From Rosellinia necatrix (taxonomy: Eukaryota > Ascomycota > Sordariomycetes > Xylariales > Xylariaceae), in contig JAGYVD010000005.1 in NCBI GenBank assembly GCA_021209875.1, forward strand, positions 1,054,001 through 1,118,000: a DNA stretch of 64,000 nucleotides, read 5' to 3'. The notes under the pieces were generated by a model that was given only the letters and a program-made list of their open reading frames with translations, ran no database searches and had not been told where the DNA came from. A program made the position numbers and the translations under genes. This document shows, piece by piece, positions 35,259-47,633 of the stretch (position 1 is its first letter; each line of letters starts with the position of its first letter).

Positions 35259-36229
35259 AACAATCGTGCAGTTCTTCATCGTATCGTAGGTGAATAACGT
35301 GACCGGAGATGCTGCGGCCGGATTCAATATAGTTCCCATTTCCATTTAGCCACAGGATACTACGATGTTTCGGTGTTAGGGTTCCAGCTCACTTTCCTTA
35401 CGCCATGGCTGATACCACCGAGTCTAGTCCCGACTTGCAGCTACTATGCATGCACTCTATTCCAGCATACATCAAAATGTCCTAACGATGCCGTGTAAGT
35501 AGAAACCCGGCAGAGATCTGCGTATAGTCACGTATAGGGCGTCATAAAGCTATTAGATAGTGTACAATCTCTGAGTGAATTGGTTTCCTTATGATAATTT
35601 AATTCTCCTGGGAGGTCCACCGATAGCCAGCTACGTGCCCCTATTGTCAAGTCTCGAGATTTCGCGACGGAAGGTGAAAATAGGGCTAAGGATTGTATTC
35701 TAACCTCGGTTTGAAATCTTCTAGGACTTTTATAAAAAGTGATTCGGCTAGCCGATCACTAATGAATCACCAACGCCACCTAACAAGCAAAACTTCATGA
35801 TGTGTATGAAAAAGCTCATGCCAGCTGCCGCTGCCCCTGCCGCTGCCTCTGCCCCTGCCATGACCATTCCGGCCGCCACCCGAAGGAGGCGTTGTGCAGT
35901 ACCATTCAAGATGTCGCAGGCAACTGGGTCGTAGCCCAATAGCCTTCGTCCTTTTGCCAATAGTGTAACAGCACGGCGCTGTAGTTCCCGTTTCGTAATG
36001 GTCATCTATAGCAACGGTGCGCGTGACGGATACACCGAGCTAGTCATTGCCGGTGTAGAACACGGTCTCCCACAGTTCTAGCTGCATCCGTCACACGTTG
36101 ACACCGCCGTTGCTTTTGCCGTGCGTGTTCTTGAAGGTGTCTCAGCTCAAGCAACAATTGGTTCGGACAAGGCGCTACCCCCGCGTTTCACTCCCAAAGG
36201 CTGCGTTCGACATTCTACAAAAAGCGTCC

Positions 36230-37880
36230 TTAGCGGGTTGGCTTAGTGTATAGATTAGTCATATCTGGCAATTGATCCGTTGTTGCTCCGCGAACAGAGG
36301 CAAGCTGAAATGGTGTGTTTCCTCTCTTGTTGGAAGCTGAATTCCGAACTTTAGTCAGAAGTGGTTGAAAGACTGGGGGCAGACTAGGGGGGGACCCATA
36401 TTCAATTAAGCTTATCCCAACTTTTTGACTAAGCACCTAACCAATAATGGTTAGATAACTAGAGCATATGTCTTATCTGGTATTTTTAATTGGTTGAACT
36501 AGGTACCTAACTAGAGCTCCTTGTAGTGTAGGCCTACTACGTACAGTATAGATTTCGATAGGGGCATTTGGTCAATCCCCAAGACTTCGGAGGTTACATA
36601 AAAATCGCCTTTTTTAGGGGTTCCTTGAACAGTAGACTTCAAGCCTCCAGCTAAGATTCCCCTCGTAATATCTCCAATAGTATTGAAGTGGTAAGCATAT
36701 GGTTAAGATGTCTAGAGATCGTGAATCCTCTTTCTCCAACCCGACGTGGTCTCCTCTCCCCTCCTGATCCCTAATTCCGGCTCCCTGATGTTTGTGGCCG
36801 CCTGGTTATCATCCAGCTGCATCGTCTGGGTTTCGACACGCCTCTTCGGGCATCCCCATTGTATCATGGATATGAATGAGGGGTTGGGACCGTCGTGGTT
36901 GAACAAGTAAGAGAGGTTGGACATCCATCAAGAGCTTCAGTTGGTTCTCGACAAATCTCCGCGTGCCTAGCGGCGACTTAAAATGCATCCCTCCCTAAAT
37001 GAACAATTTTCAGCTTACGGTCAACGCCGTGTTCCAGCAAGAACTCGACGATAGTCCACATATCGAACGACGTGGCGAGCGTAAATGCCGTCTCCGAATA
37101 CCGAGTTGCGGCATTGATGCCGGCTGCCTGGCTAATCGGCATATGCAAAAGGTGACGGCGGTCACCTTCGTTTTCTGTGGCGGGTTGACCTTGTGTGGTT
37201 GGTGATATGATGTCGCCGCTGACGCACTACACCGTGCGGTGGCCGCGCGTAGGTGGAATTTGCGCCGTGATTGAGGGGCATTTGGATAATTCCGTAGCTA
37301 CTTTCCTCCATAGCACGATCTAAGGCCAGCCCGTATTTCTGATTCATCAAGGGTGTCGCTCGTATTCCCCAGCCTAATCTCTAACCGTCCTAGAAGGGCG
37401 CTGAGGCCGGCCAGCACTATCCTCTAGCAGAAAGAGGGTAACTCCCTTGTTGTCGAGGCAGCGATTCAGCGCCACCCCGAAATGGCTGTCATTGTTGGGA
37501 ATCTGTTGGTTTGGGTGATAACCATGTTGGGCGCAGAGCGCGAAATAGAGGCAGAGAGCGCCTAGCGCAAGATTCTTCTATCACAGAGCTATCAAGAGAT
37601 GCAGCGTCTTCGTCGACGAGGTGGTAGATAACCTCGACGTGATTACCCTCGGTGGCGTAGGCCAATTCATCTTGCACTAAGACCTGGAGTAGTCTCCGAG
37701 ATCCGTAGTTTGACCACCTTTAGTGATTCTTCTTTACAGACTGTAAAGAACGATGGAGTTCTGCATCCGGGTAGTCATCGGGGCGGGCAATTCCCCCGAG
37801 CTGTTCACTCTTCCTAGGTAACGGCGGCCGAAGCGGTTCGAAGCCGGGGTCATCAGAGTAGTCGTTGAGTTTTTGACGCA
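36230..37880 (-). pseudogene. Broken ankyrin-repeat gene
   Basis: Read right to left, several frames carry ankyrin-like repeats separated by frameshifts and stops: LAYATEGNHVEVIYHLVDED near 37650, FGVALNRCLDNKGVTLFLLE near 37470, YGLALDRAMEESSYGIIQM near 37330, TLATSFDMWTIVEFLLEHG near 37060, and GNTPFQLASVRGATTDQ near 36310. The order and strand are consistent with one former gene. Introns may explain some frame changes but not the in-frame stops. Fungal ankyrin genes of this kind belong to fast-evolving accessory families. Confidence 0.6.
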
Positions 37881-38154
37881 ATGGTTTTCACCTTGGTTCC
37901 TCGATCTTCCATTCTTCGTTGTAATCTCGTGTAGTGTAAGGGGAGGTATACGACCCACCGTGTGTCGTGGTTACCTACTACGGTGCACTTCATGTCAATT
38001 ACTGGGATCCATCCCATCTACAACTTCGCTTTTCAATCGCTACAGCAGCATAATAGCACCTACCTTCACAAGCACCGCAAAGTTAAGTCCTGCTCGACTT
38101 GGTCATAGCCTAAAATCTTGTGGCCAAGCATGAAACGTCAAGAGAAACCTACTA

Positions 38155-38575
38155 AGGTGGGCTGTTCTCAAGGCTGCAGAGCTGGGAGTTTGCGAACTAC
38201 GAAGATCTCGGAGACTTCATGGAGAGCGAGGAAAACCCCGGCTTCCCCCCGGCATCAGGTACAGAGAACCCAGAAAGAGCAGCCCTTTGTCTGGAGGGCG
38301 GGACATCTTTGGAAGTGATTAGTTTCTTTAACAAGCGGGGATCACTGGCGATACCTCATCTGATCGGTTCCACGTCCATTATTATGGTGTCGCAGGGAGG
38401 GGAATGAGTGGGCCACATCCGAGAGCTGCCCGTGTTTCGACCTGAGAAGGAGGATGAGGAAACAGAAGAGCCCAAATATGCTCTACCAGGAACCTTGAGC
38501 TTTCCCCTAGACTTTCCAAGCACACAGCAACTGGCCTTCTTCAAGCAAGAAACCCCGGAGAAGCTACGTACCTAG
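38155..38575 (+). pseudogene. Unidentified open frame interrupted by one TGA
   Basis: A single plus-strand frame reads from about 38155 through SWEFANYEDLGDFMESEEN and ISFFNKRGSLAIPHLIGSTS. It meets one TGA at about 38405 and continues in the same frame through IRELPVFRPEKEDEETEEPK and YALPGTLSFPLDFPSTQQL to a stop at about 38573. The text on both sides of the stop has protein-like composition. I do not recognise the family. It could also be two exons with the TGA inside an unrecognised intron. Confidence 0.45.
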
Positions 38576-39993
38576 CACCTATAATCCCATAACGCTAGGA
38601 CATCAGTTTGGGCTCGGCCAGCTAAAGGATTCGAGAACACCACGAGGAGAGAGCTGGTAGGGCTACTTAAGTGCTCTGCAAGCATTCGCCTTCATATGGT
38701 ATGTTGTTATCCACGATGAAGACGACCCGAACTGCAACAGTCAAGATATTCCGGCTGCTTGGGACCGACATGACCCGGGTAGTCAGTCCTAGGGTATACC
38801 AGAATGGAGGCGCATCCAACGAATGAGGAGACTAGGGGCCTGCTTATCTCTGTAATAGCGCCGGCGATGAATTTAAGAGTGCCTAAAACTGTCAGGTGTG
38901 TCTTATTGACACACTGTTCAATTTGACCACCTCATCACCAGCTTCGAAAACTCCTAGCTTGAGACTGCGAAGCATAACGAACAGTCGAACTCGTTCAGAA
39001 ACGCCCTTAGAAACTGTTCACAGACACCTTCGCAGACGCCAACTCAATCCTTTCACCTACCCCAGTAGCTGAGAATTCATCTTTGAAAGACTTCCACGTC
39101 CACTTCTACGACAGCGGTGCAATGTTCCTGGTCCTGTCAAGCCAATAACTGCAAAGGCTAGCATGAGTAGTACCTAGCGTTTACAGTAAACAAATGCCAT
39201 CATTATCATTTGTTCGCTACCTTGATTCAAGCTTAAGGGGAGTTGTAAATGAACGAGCACGTAGCACTCAGCTCCCTAGAATAGAGGAGTGTTGGGACTC
39301 GTGTAGCACCACATACCTCGACGATGACACTAGCCTCAAGAGATACATCCTTATTTAAGCATATAGCTCGAGTAACTATGAGAAGATACCGAAAACTGGA
39401 TAAATTAGGGATGGGAGCCAGAGCCTCTGTGTATATCATGGAGATGTCCGTTCCCCTTATATCCATGGGCCTTTGATGAGATGGATTGTGATGTCTAGAC
39501 TTTGTATAATTCTTGATTCGAAGGGGAGTGGATCATTCACTAGATTGATTACTCTCCTAGGTAAGTATCTTTTTAGAAGAACCGATCTATTAGAATGAGC
39601 CGAGCGAACACCGGAGCTGCTGGGCTTCAAAATCGGTCTGGGGAACGGAAGCGTGAGCTTGACATCTTGCTGGCACCCCAAAATCCTGAAGCCTGATAAC
39701 GCACGCCGGATGGAATATAATGTGCACTAATGGACGAATGAGTGAGGGACTTGGATTAGAACATCGAACTGCTGTGACAGTAGCATCATGGTCTTAGTTA
39801 GTGTCTTTTGAACTGCCTAGGTACCCAATAGCGATACCTAAACTGCGTAGTTACCTCCTAACTAATGGGTGATTATTGTCTGAATTCGTTGCTTGATAGA
39901 TCATGTATCTGGCTTTTGTCAAGGCCTTGGAGTTGGAAGAAGTAGGCGGGATTGGTTCATTGACTGATGGAACTGGTTGGGTAATCGCACAGG

Positions 39994-40046
39994 TGATTGA
40001 TTGATTGATTGATTAATTGATTGATTGATTAATTGATTAATTGATA
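39994..40046. repeat. GATT/AATT microsatellite
   Basis: About thirteen GATT or AATT tetramers run in series. Confidence 0.9.
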
Positions 40047-40639
40047 ACTAGATTAATTTCATCATGATGCGTCTCGTCCGCCCCAAAGATCGTTATCAAA
40101 AGTGGACCACGCAGCCACGCAGCCACTTAGCCTCCTACATCAGTAGCGGATGGGGCTAGCCACCGTTGTTGATGTGCAGCAGCAGCCCTGGAGTTTTGGA
40201 GAGGACCTAGGTTAGGTAAGTCGCTACTACGTACCTAGGTAAGTCCACTAAGACGGTTTGGTTTGATGCACAGAGTCGTTAGCTCAAACTGCTACCCCTT
40301 TGGACCCGGACAAGTACCGGCAACAAGTCCAGCACCCAAGGGACCCGAACAAGGAATCAATTGCAAATACAGCTAGCTGTCTTGTTCTTGTATCCATCTT
40401 CGGCCGTCTCCCGTCTCCCGGCAGCCGTCATCTCCGTCTCCGTGTTCCATCTGCATAGGTATCCATCCCATCCCATCCCTGTATTTGCGTGATTCCCATT
40501 CTCTCCGGGTTGACCGACTTAACCCAGTTGGCCTGCTGGCCTGTCCTACTTGACCGCACCACCCTCAGACAGAAGATCATACTCGCCTCAGGCCACAGGT
40601 AACGACCATCCGCTTACGCCCCCCCGGAGCTCGACCTCG

Positions 40640-40691
40640 ACTGCACCTTCGACCGCACCTTCGACCGCACCTTCGACCGTATCGTCGTCGA
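40640..40691. repeat. 12-bp tandem array in AP-2 alpha leader
   Basis: Three near-perfect copies of TCGACCGCACCT-like units are followed by diverged copies (TCGATCTTACCT, TCGATCGTACCC). It lies about 310-360 bp before the AP-2 alpha start codon, in the probable leader or core promoter. Confidence 0.7.
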
Positions 40692-40997
40692 TCTTACCTT
40701 CGATCGTACCCTCGAGTCGACCATCACTCCGAGCCATCCCCCCAGCGAACGAAATCATTGACTCGGCGAGCCCCGGCTTGATCATGTTGGTAGACTGACC
40801 TGGCCTACCATGAGAGGCGCAACCCCGAGCGCGCTTTCTGGACCACCCCGAGTTAGACGATAGAGATCTTTGCCTCTTTCCTACTACCCACCGTTACATA
40901 CCTGCTGTCGTTGGGAGTGGTGGTGTGTTGGTTCGCAAACGCGAGTGCGGGATATCAACTGGACCTTTAGGAATTCGACGTCGTCGCGCCCTTCGCC

Positions 40998-43900
40998 ATG
41001 GCTTCATCAGCCGCATCCGGCTTCCTCGGCCGGTCGAGCAACAACAATTCGAACATGCGCGGCCTTGTCCAATTCATTGCTGATCTCAGGAATGCACGGG
41101 CGAGGGATTTGGAGGAGAAGAGAATCAACAAGGAACTGGCAAATATTCGGTTTGTCCTACTCGCCCTGGCTATGATTCCGGACATTGGGTTGCTGACGCA
41201 TTTCTCTCCAACCGCAGCCAGAAGTTCAAGGGTGTGTGCGCTCCAGTCTATATATACGCTATAGCTCCTGTGGCAATGACATGCGAATGCTGACCTCGTG
41301 CGTTCAGATGGCAGCTTGAGTGGCTATCACAAGAAGAAGTATGTTTGCAAGGTAATTTATAGTTCCAAGCCAACGGCAATGCCCCTATTCTGATCTTAGC
41401 AGCTCTTGTACATCTATATCCTAGGTTGGAACGTCGACTTCGGACACCTCGAGGCCGTCAATCTCATATCGGCCAACAAATATTCCGAAAAGCAAATAGG
41501 GTATTTGGCAATGACCCTATTCCTCCACGAGAAGCATGAGCTGTTGCACCTGGTTGTTAATAGCATACGAAAGGACCTTTTGGACCACAACGAGCTTTTT
41601 AATTGCCTTGCTCTCCATGCCATCGCAAATGTGGGAGGTAGGGAAATGGGAGAAGCCTTGAGTGGCGAGGTCCACAGGCTTTTAATCTCGCCGTAAGTTG
41701 CTGTGCTTCCCTCTTCCCTCTCCTAGACGACGACTGACAGAGATCACAGTACATCCAAGGCTTTCGTGAAGAAGAAGGCTGCGCTCACTCTTCTTCGTCT
41801 GTACCGAAAACACCCGGATATAATCCAGCCGCAGTGGGCAGAGCGTATAATATCGCTGATGGATGACGCCGATCTTGGCGTAGCTTTGTCGGTAACATCC
41901 TTAGTAATGGCCGTCGCACAAGACAACCCTGAACAATACAAGGGTGCGTATGTCAAAGCGGCATCACGGCTCAAGCGCATAACCGTCGATGGCGATTACA
42001 CAAACGACTATTTATACTACAAGGTTCCCTGCCCTTGGATCCAGGTAAAATTGCTTCGCCTGCTACAATACTTTTCACCCTCAGGTCGGTTGCTACCCTT
42101 AACGTGGTTGTGAGCATTGCTGACATGGAGCTTAGAGGACAGTCATGTCCGCGAAATGATAAGAGAGTCGCTGCGAAAGACGTTGAATTTGGCTATGGAG
42201 TCGAATAAGAACGTGCAGCAAAACAACGCCCAAAATGCCGTTCTATTCGAGGCGATCAACCTTGTCATTCACCTAGATACTGAACATGCCTTAATGAAGC
42301 AGATATCATCCCGATTAGGCAGGTTTATCACATCTCGGGAGACCAACGTTCGTTATCTTGGCCTGGAGGCCATGACACACCTTGCGGCTCGAGCTGAGAA
42401 TCTGGGTCCTATCAAGCAGCACCAAGATGTAATCTTGGGCTCGCTCAAGGATAGAGATATCAGCGTCCGTAGAAAAGGCCTGGACTTGCTATATAGCATG
42501 TGTGACTCGACAAACTCCGGCCCGATCGTTGCTGAGCTACTCCAATACCTTCAAAACGCGGATTTTGCTATCCGCGAGGAGATGGCGTTGAAAATTGCGA
42601 TCCTGACGGAGAAATATGCCACCGATATCCAGTGGTATATCAACGTTTCACTGAGACTCGTTGCCGTTGCTGGCGACCACTTGAGCGACGAAGTCTGGCA
42701 ACGTGTCATCCAGATCGTGACGAACAACGAGGAATTGCAGGTATATGCAGCACAGAATACTTTGGAGCACGTCAAGCAAGATCACTGTCATGAGACACTG
42801 GTGAAGATAGGGGCATATATTTTGGGCGAGTTCGGGCACTTAATTGCTGAACAGAGAGGCTGTAGCCCGATTGAGCAATTTATGGCGCTATCCGGAAAAC
42901 TCTCAGCCTGCTCCTCCGGTACCCGCGCGATGATTCTTTCTTCGTTTATTAAGTTTGTCAACTTGTTTCCCGAAATCAAGCCGCGACTCCTTCATATTTT
43001 CGACGTTTACTCCCATACCTTGGATTCCGAGCTTCAGCAGCGAGCATGCGAATACTTGACCCTTGCGAGTCTCCCTACGGATGATCTCCTACGAACCGTT
43101 TGCGATGAGATGCCACCTTTCCCCGAACGACAGTCCGTATTGCTGTCTCGACTTCATTCGAAACACGCTGGTACAAGTGATAAACGGACGTGGGTTGTCG
43201 GCGGCAAAGATGCCAATGTCGATAGCGCAGAGTTGAATATGGCTAAGCAGCCGGGGCTGAAGAGGGCATTCAGCTCTAATTTGGGAGCAAATGGTGACGG
43301 CGCTGCTAACGGCACCGCTAATGGCGCTAACGGTCACTCTGGTGATCTCGCTGGGCTCGATATGAACGCAGTGCCAGCCCCTGAAAAGATATTGAAGGCG
43401 CCGAATTTAGCTAGCGCCGCTCATTTGTCTCCCGGTTGGGAACCAGGGTACAGCAAACTACTTCTCAAAGCCGACGGTATCCTTTTCGAGGATGGACAGC
43501 TCCAGGTTGGTGTCAGATCTGAATATCGGGGCCAGATGGCTTGTCTCATTCTATATTTTCTCAACAAGACGCCAGCGACTGTGAGCTCTTTCACAACTAC
43601 GTTGGACTTGGATGACAGTGAGAAAGCCAACCTCACATGGGATGTCAAGGCCATGCCCGAGAGCAGTATAATTCAAGGGGGACAGGCGAGACAGGTAATC
43701 ATGTTTGAGGCCAAGAAGGTTTTCAGCAAAAGTCCAACTATCAGGATCAGCTATCTTGCCGGCGCCCTTCAAGCGGTGACATTAAAGCTACCATTGACGG
43801 CTCATAAGTTCATGGATCCGGCTGAGTTATCGGCGGATGATTTCTTCAAACGATGGAAGCAAATCGGCGGGGCTCCCCGGGAAGCTCAAGCGATCATAGG

Positions 43901-44313
43901 ACTTGAAAATGGAAAGTCAACCACCCGAGAGATGCACGATACCTTTATTCGCAAGGTAATCCAAGGGTTCAGATGGGGTATCCTTAGTGGAGTTGATCCG
44001 AACACCAAAAACTTTGTTGGTGCGAGCGTTTTACATACCGCTGAGGGTGGTAAGTTCGGCTGTTTGATGAGACTGGAGCCGAACTACGGGTCCCAGGTAT
44101 GGATACATTCGCAATGCAGCCGTGATTTCACCAGCTAACGTATCCCAGATGGTCCGACTTACTATCAGGGCTACAGATGAGAGTGTACCTGCTGTGCTAC
44201 TTAAGATGATGGAGCAAAGGATATCCGCGGGTGTCTCCAAAGTTCCCATCGCGCAGGAAGGACCCACACGTCAGGAGATCAATGAGGCTTTTAAGAACGT
44301 ATTAGTGGCATAG
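40998..44313 (+). CDS. AP-2 adaptor complex subunit alpha
   Basis: Seven exons: 40998-41149, 41218-41231, 41308-41351, 41403-41692, 41750-42084, 42136-44096, 44149-44313. They sum to 986 residues, the family's usual size. All introns are 51-76 nt with clear donors and CTGAC/CTAAC branch sites; exon 2 is only 14 nt. The N-terminal trunk (MRGLVQFIADLRNARARDLE, then VDFGHLEAVNLISANKYSEK and IGYLAMTLFLHE) is the adaptin HEAT solenoid that binds beta-adaptin and PIP2. A Gly/Asn/Ala linker around residues 660-690 leads to the appendage: a beta-sandwich about 715-825 and a platform about 828-986, starting LKLPLTAHKFMDP and binding accessory endocytic proteins. Role: cargo and clathrin recruitment at the plasma membrane. 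Confidence 0.96.
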
Positions 44314-45169
44314 ATAGCCTCTTTAGTAATTTGAACATGGAAAGACAGTGAAAAAAAAACGAACACACGTTCCCTTGGCGAGACTTCGGAACGACTGGCA
44401 TGTAATGAGGCAACAATAATCCAGGGGCGTTTGGTTGGCGCCATAGTCCACTGTACGATATAATTCAATGCCTTTCGGGTCACTGCGCTGTTGGGAAGCA
44501 AGGAGATAGATCCTACGGGACAGCTATCTCGGCAGGAAAGCATAAGCTAGTATGGTATGTCCCTATGCTACAGGCTGTAAGTTGAGACTCAAGCTCCATT
44601 TAGTTATATTACATCACTGTCAAATATATGCATAATCACAGTACCTAGTTGCTCCCTAGCGATGGGCAACTCAATTGACATTCTATGCGTTTAAACCCAA
44701 GCTTGCTCGACCCTACCGAAGTTCATCTTAACCACTCTGTTGGTCTAGGGAAGGGGGGAGCAGTCGACACCTTCTAATATACGCAATGGACTGCCTAGAA
44801 AGTTTGGGATTTGCAATGCGCCTGCTACCAGAGTCGAGCCTGCGTAATTAGTCGCGGCAGGCTATCTTCGAGTTCCAGTCTCTCCAAGTGCAAAACCGCA
44901 GGGTTGGTAATCGAATACTTGTTGGTGGCATCGTGTTTCTAAGGTGTCCTGACCACATCAGCCCAGCTTACCGGCCTCCCTATTCCCCTATCTACCTCAG
45001 CTATTTTGAATATATCTCTTAGTTGACTGGCTGTTCGAGTTGTCCTGGGCCCATTGTGTGCAAGTTTGCACGCGGGGGCACACAATATGCGACTATCCAT
45101 CTCCTCACCCCTATGAAACGCATAACCATTGTGGTTCCATTGTAAGGCTGCGTGAACGACGACATCATC
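44314..45169. other. Intergenic between AP-2 alpha and the next gene
   Basis: Holds the AP-2 alpha 3' flank and the upstream region of the possible gene at 45170. An open frame on the minus strand at 44271-44543 overlaps the AP-2 alpha end and has no recognisable content. Nothing else seen. Confidence 0.5.
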
Positions 45170-45680
45170 ATGGGAGACCCGCGCATACCAGCACTTGGTT
45201 CACCTGGCGATGGGATGGGGGACACTACCCAAGACCCCCCGAGGACCTCCTGCCCACAGGACCCCTCAAACTGGAATTCTGATTCTACTCTCTCTCACAA
45301 ACTCCTGCTTCCTTGCCGGCATGTGCTCCCCGCTTGTTGGAAACCCACCTCGTCACTATCATCTCTGATCAGGAAGAAGAACACTCCTCAATTAGTCCCC
45401 CAACCTATTATTCTCCCTGTTCTGGAGGCACAGCCTATCACTACGCAACCTAAATCCATTACCGCCCTGAAAATGGAGTCCTTGAAGACCAATTGGCAGC
45501 GTAGGTCTCAATATCCAACTTCCTCGCTCATGCCTCGTGCACAAGGCTGATCCAGATCCCTACGAGGCAGAGCTCAAGAAAAAGCTAGCGTCCACGGCAT
45601 ACCGCTATGCCGGCCACATTTTCCTTGCCATCGTTCTCATCGCGCTCAGTTCTATCATAAGTTCGTCGCCACCGCGTTGA
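45170..45680 (+). CDS. Possible small single-pass membrane protein (uncertain gene model)
   Basis: An ATG at 45170 opens a Pro/Thr-rich frame (GDPRIPALGSPGDGMGD onward) to a stop at 45550. A second frame, open from 45486 to the stop at 45678-45680, encodes a charged segment (DPYEAELKKKLASTAY) and then a strong membrane helix, GHIFLAIVLIALSSIIS, at about 45609-45662. The two may be joined by an intron near 45400-45500, but no donor stands out. The membrane frame may alternatively continue by splicing into the Thr-rich gene starting at 45800, which would make one type II membrane protein. Family not recognised. Confidence 0.35.
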
Positions 45681-45799
45681 AAATCCGGTTGCCTGCCCCC
45701 TCTTCCGTAGGCCCAGGTGTTGACATTCATGCAGTTGGTTGGTATAGCTTGTCGAAGGAGACCTTCGACCGCCACACGCCGATTGCCCAGCCCACCACT

Positions 45800-46796
45800 A
45801 TGACTACCGCGCCTCCTGTTTACGCCGCTCACGGCCAGTCCGGTTGGCCGACGAAGACCCTCGCGACTGGAGATCGGAAGCTCCGGGCTCGGGAAGGTAA
45901 GTTTTCTCTCCGACCTCAGGCTCTCTCTGCGCATCGGTTCTGCTTGAAGCTGACGCACCCCCTCCCCTCAAGACACCATGCAGGTCTGTTTTATCACCGC
46001 CACCACCACCGCCACGGTCACTACCACCGCTACCACCACCACCACCACTACCACCTGCTCCTACTCTTCTCCCTCTGCGGAGTACGATCTCGACCACGTC
46101 ACCGTGACGCGCACCGTGATCCTCACCGTTACCGAGGCTGTCACGGACACGGAGCTGAAGACGGTGACGACGACGATGCTCCTGCAGCCGCCGTCCACCT
46201 GCGCCGCCACCACCACGTCGTCCATCACCACGACCACGGCCGCGGGCATCATGTACTGCTCGTACACGCGCAACATCTACACGCTGTGCCCGACCACCCA
46301 CATCGTCCCCCCCCCGCCCTGCTCACCCACGCCCCGGTCCCGGTCCCGGTCCCGGTCCAAGCGTCGTCCTCCCCCCGCGGCCCCGCGGCCCCATAACCCA
46401 CTCGCCGGCATCCGCCTCGCGCTCCCGGCGCTCTGGAACGCCGCGGCGGGCGTCGTCGGTAGGGTCGTCCCGCCGAGCAACGTCAACGACTATACCGCTT
46501 CCGCTTTCGCTTCCGCCTCCGCCTCCGCCTCCGCCTCCGCCGCCGCCGCTGCTACTGCTCCTGCTGCCGCCGCTACCGAGTGCACGGGCGTGCGGGAGAA
46601 GCTGGCGGCCGCCGTTCACCTCATGCGCGTGCAGCAGCTGCTCCTCGCCGACCAGCAGGCCCTCGTCGACGCCCACCGCGGCGACCTCCTGGCCCTCCTC
46701 GGCGCTCTCGCCAACATGTCGGCCGCGCGCGGCGGCGGCTGCGGCTGCGGCGGCGGGGACGGGTCTTGGGATCGGCCGCTGTATCTGAAGATCTGA
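45800..46796 (+). CDS. Thr-, Ser- and Ala-rich low-complexity protein
   Basis: Exons 45800-45896 and 45973-46796 are joined across a 76-nt intron (GTAAGT donor, GCTGACGC branch site, CCCTCAAG acceptor, phase 1), giving 306 residues. After a short N-terminus it has a Thr run, then a TVTRTVILTVTEAVTD segment with alternating Thr/Val as in fungal cell-surface stalks. A cysteine-bearing segment, an Arg/Ser repeat, a Ser/Ala run coded near 46500-46575 and a helical C-terminus (VREKLAAAVHLMRVQQLLL) follow. No signal peptide is visible on this start, so surface location depends on whether the membrane segment at 45609-45662 belongs to the same gene. GC is markedly high in the second half. Function unknown. 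Confidence 0.5.
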
Positions 46797-47633
46797 AAAG
46801 GGCCGGGGGGGGGGTTCTGGTATTTCCCGAGGATGGGTGCCTTGAGTTGTTGTTGGATTGGAGGCGAGAGCATACACGCATGTATGGGACGCGACAGGCT
46901 CACGGTGTTTGTTTGTCGGGGAGTTGCGCAGATGGATAATGAAAAATGCCCTGTCGTTGGTGTATTATACGGACTCCCCCCGTCCGCTCCGGGCGATTGG
47001 CATCCTGGCGTTTATTCTTTGTTGCTATATACCCTTGCCGAAGACGGACGAGAGGCTTTCTAGTTTCTCAGGTTTCTTCCTACCCGGTCCGGGTAGAGGT
47101 TGGCTGGTTGGTCTACGTTCTGTAGCTATGCGGTGACTCGACTCGAGGAATTGATACTCGTGAAACTTGGTCGTACGTCTCGCCATTTTGACTTATGGTC
47201 CCAATCATCCGCCCCTGTTACTCCTTTTGTGTGAATTTCCAAGTAAGGCGCTGTTGGCTGCACAGCTCTACACCTTGGTGCCATAGATATTATAAGCACG
47301 AAGCTACGTGGATATATTTTTTGGAGACTTCTACAATGAAGATATTCATGGGACACTTGGAATCAATTTTTTTCTCATATACCTACTTACATTTGAGTGA
47401 GGGAATGGCCACTGATGTCCCCCCCCCCCTCCCCCTCCCCCCCTAATGTGTTAATATACAGTACAAAAACAGTATCAAAACTGTATGGACACCTCAAAAC
47501 CTATGACACATTTTAAAGAGTCCTCTCTCTCAGCACACTGTGAAGTCTCCGCTCCGAAGCTTTCATGATCCCTAACTCGACGTCACGGATTGGCAACCGT
47601 TGATAATCTCATAATCGCAAGTCAGTCGATGGC
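46797..47633. other. Intergenic upstream of the PLP-homeostasis gene
   Basis: Contains a G run near 46804-46814 and a C/T tract at about 47419-47443. Small open frames near 46833-47136 have no recognisable content. The last 150 bp form the proximal promoter of the next gene. Confidence 0.5.

Larger units (their letters stand above)
34357..36229. other. Intergenic, decayed accessory DNA
   Basis: Includes the 5' flank of the crystallin-like gene, a T run near 35016-35031, repeat copy B (35104-35258), and a short Ala/Gly-rich open frame on the minus strand (35748-36005) built on a GCTGCC/GCCCCT hexamer array near 35820-35862. A plus-strand patch near 36010-36200 (GYTELVIAGVEHGLPQF, a stop, then VDTAVAFAVRVLEG) looks like eroded coding DNA, but I cannot name it. 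Confidence 0.45.
38576..40997. other. Decayed and intergenic DNA upstream of AP-2 alpha
   Basis: 38640-39160 contains further short coding-like patches (for example FAFIWYVVIHDEDD near 38690 and HVHFYDSGAMFLVLS near 39100) without an intact frame. The GATT array (39994-40046) and the 12-bp array near 40640 follow. The last 500 bp form the promoter and leader of the AP-2 alpha gene, rich in CATCCC and CTCCGTCTCC. Confidence 0.45.

Noticed and set aside
45804..46877. Long Gly/Arg- and Ala-rich frames on the minus strand
   Set aside because: Mirror of GC-rich trinucleotide repeats in the Thr/Ala-rich plus-strand gene.
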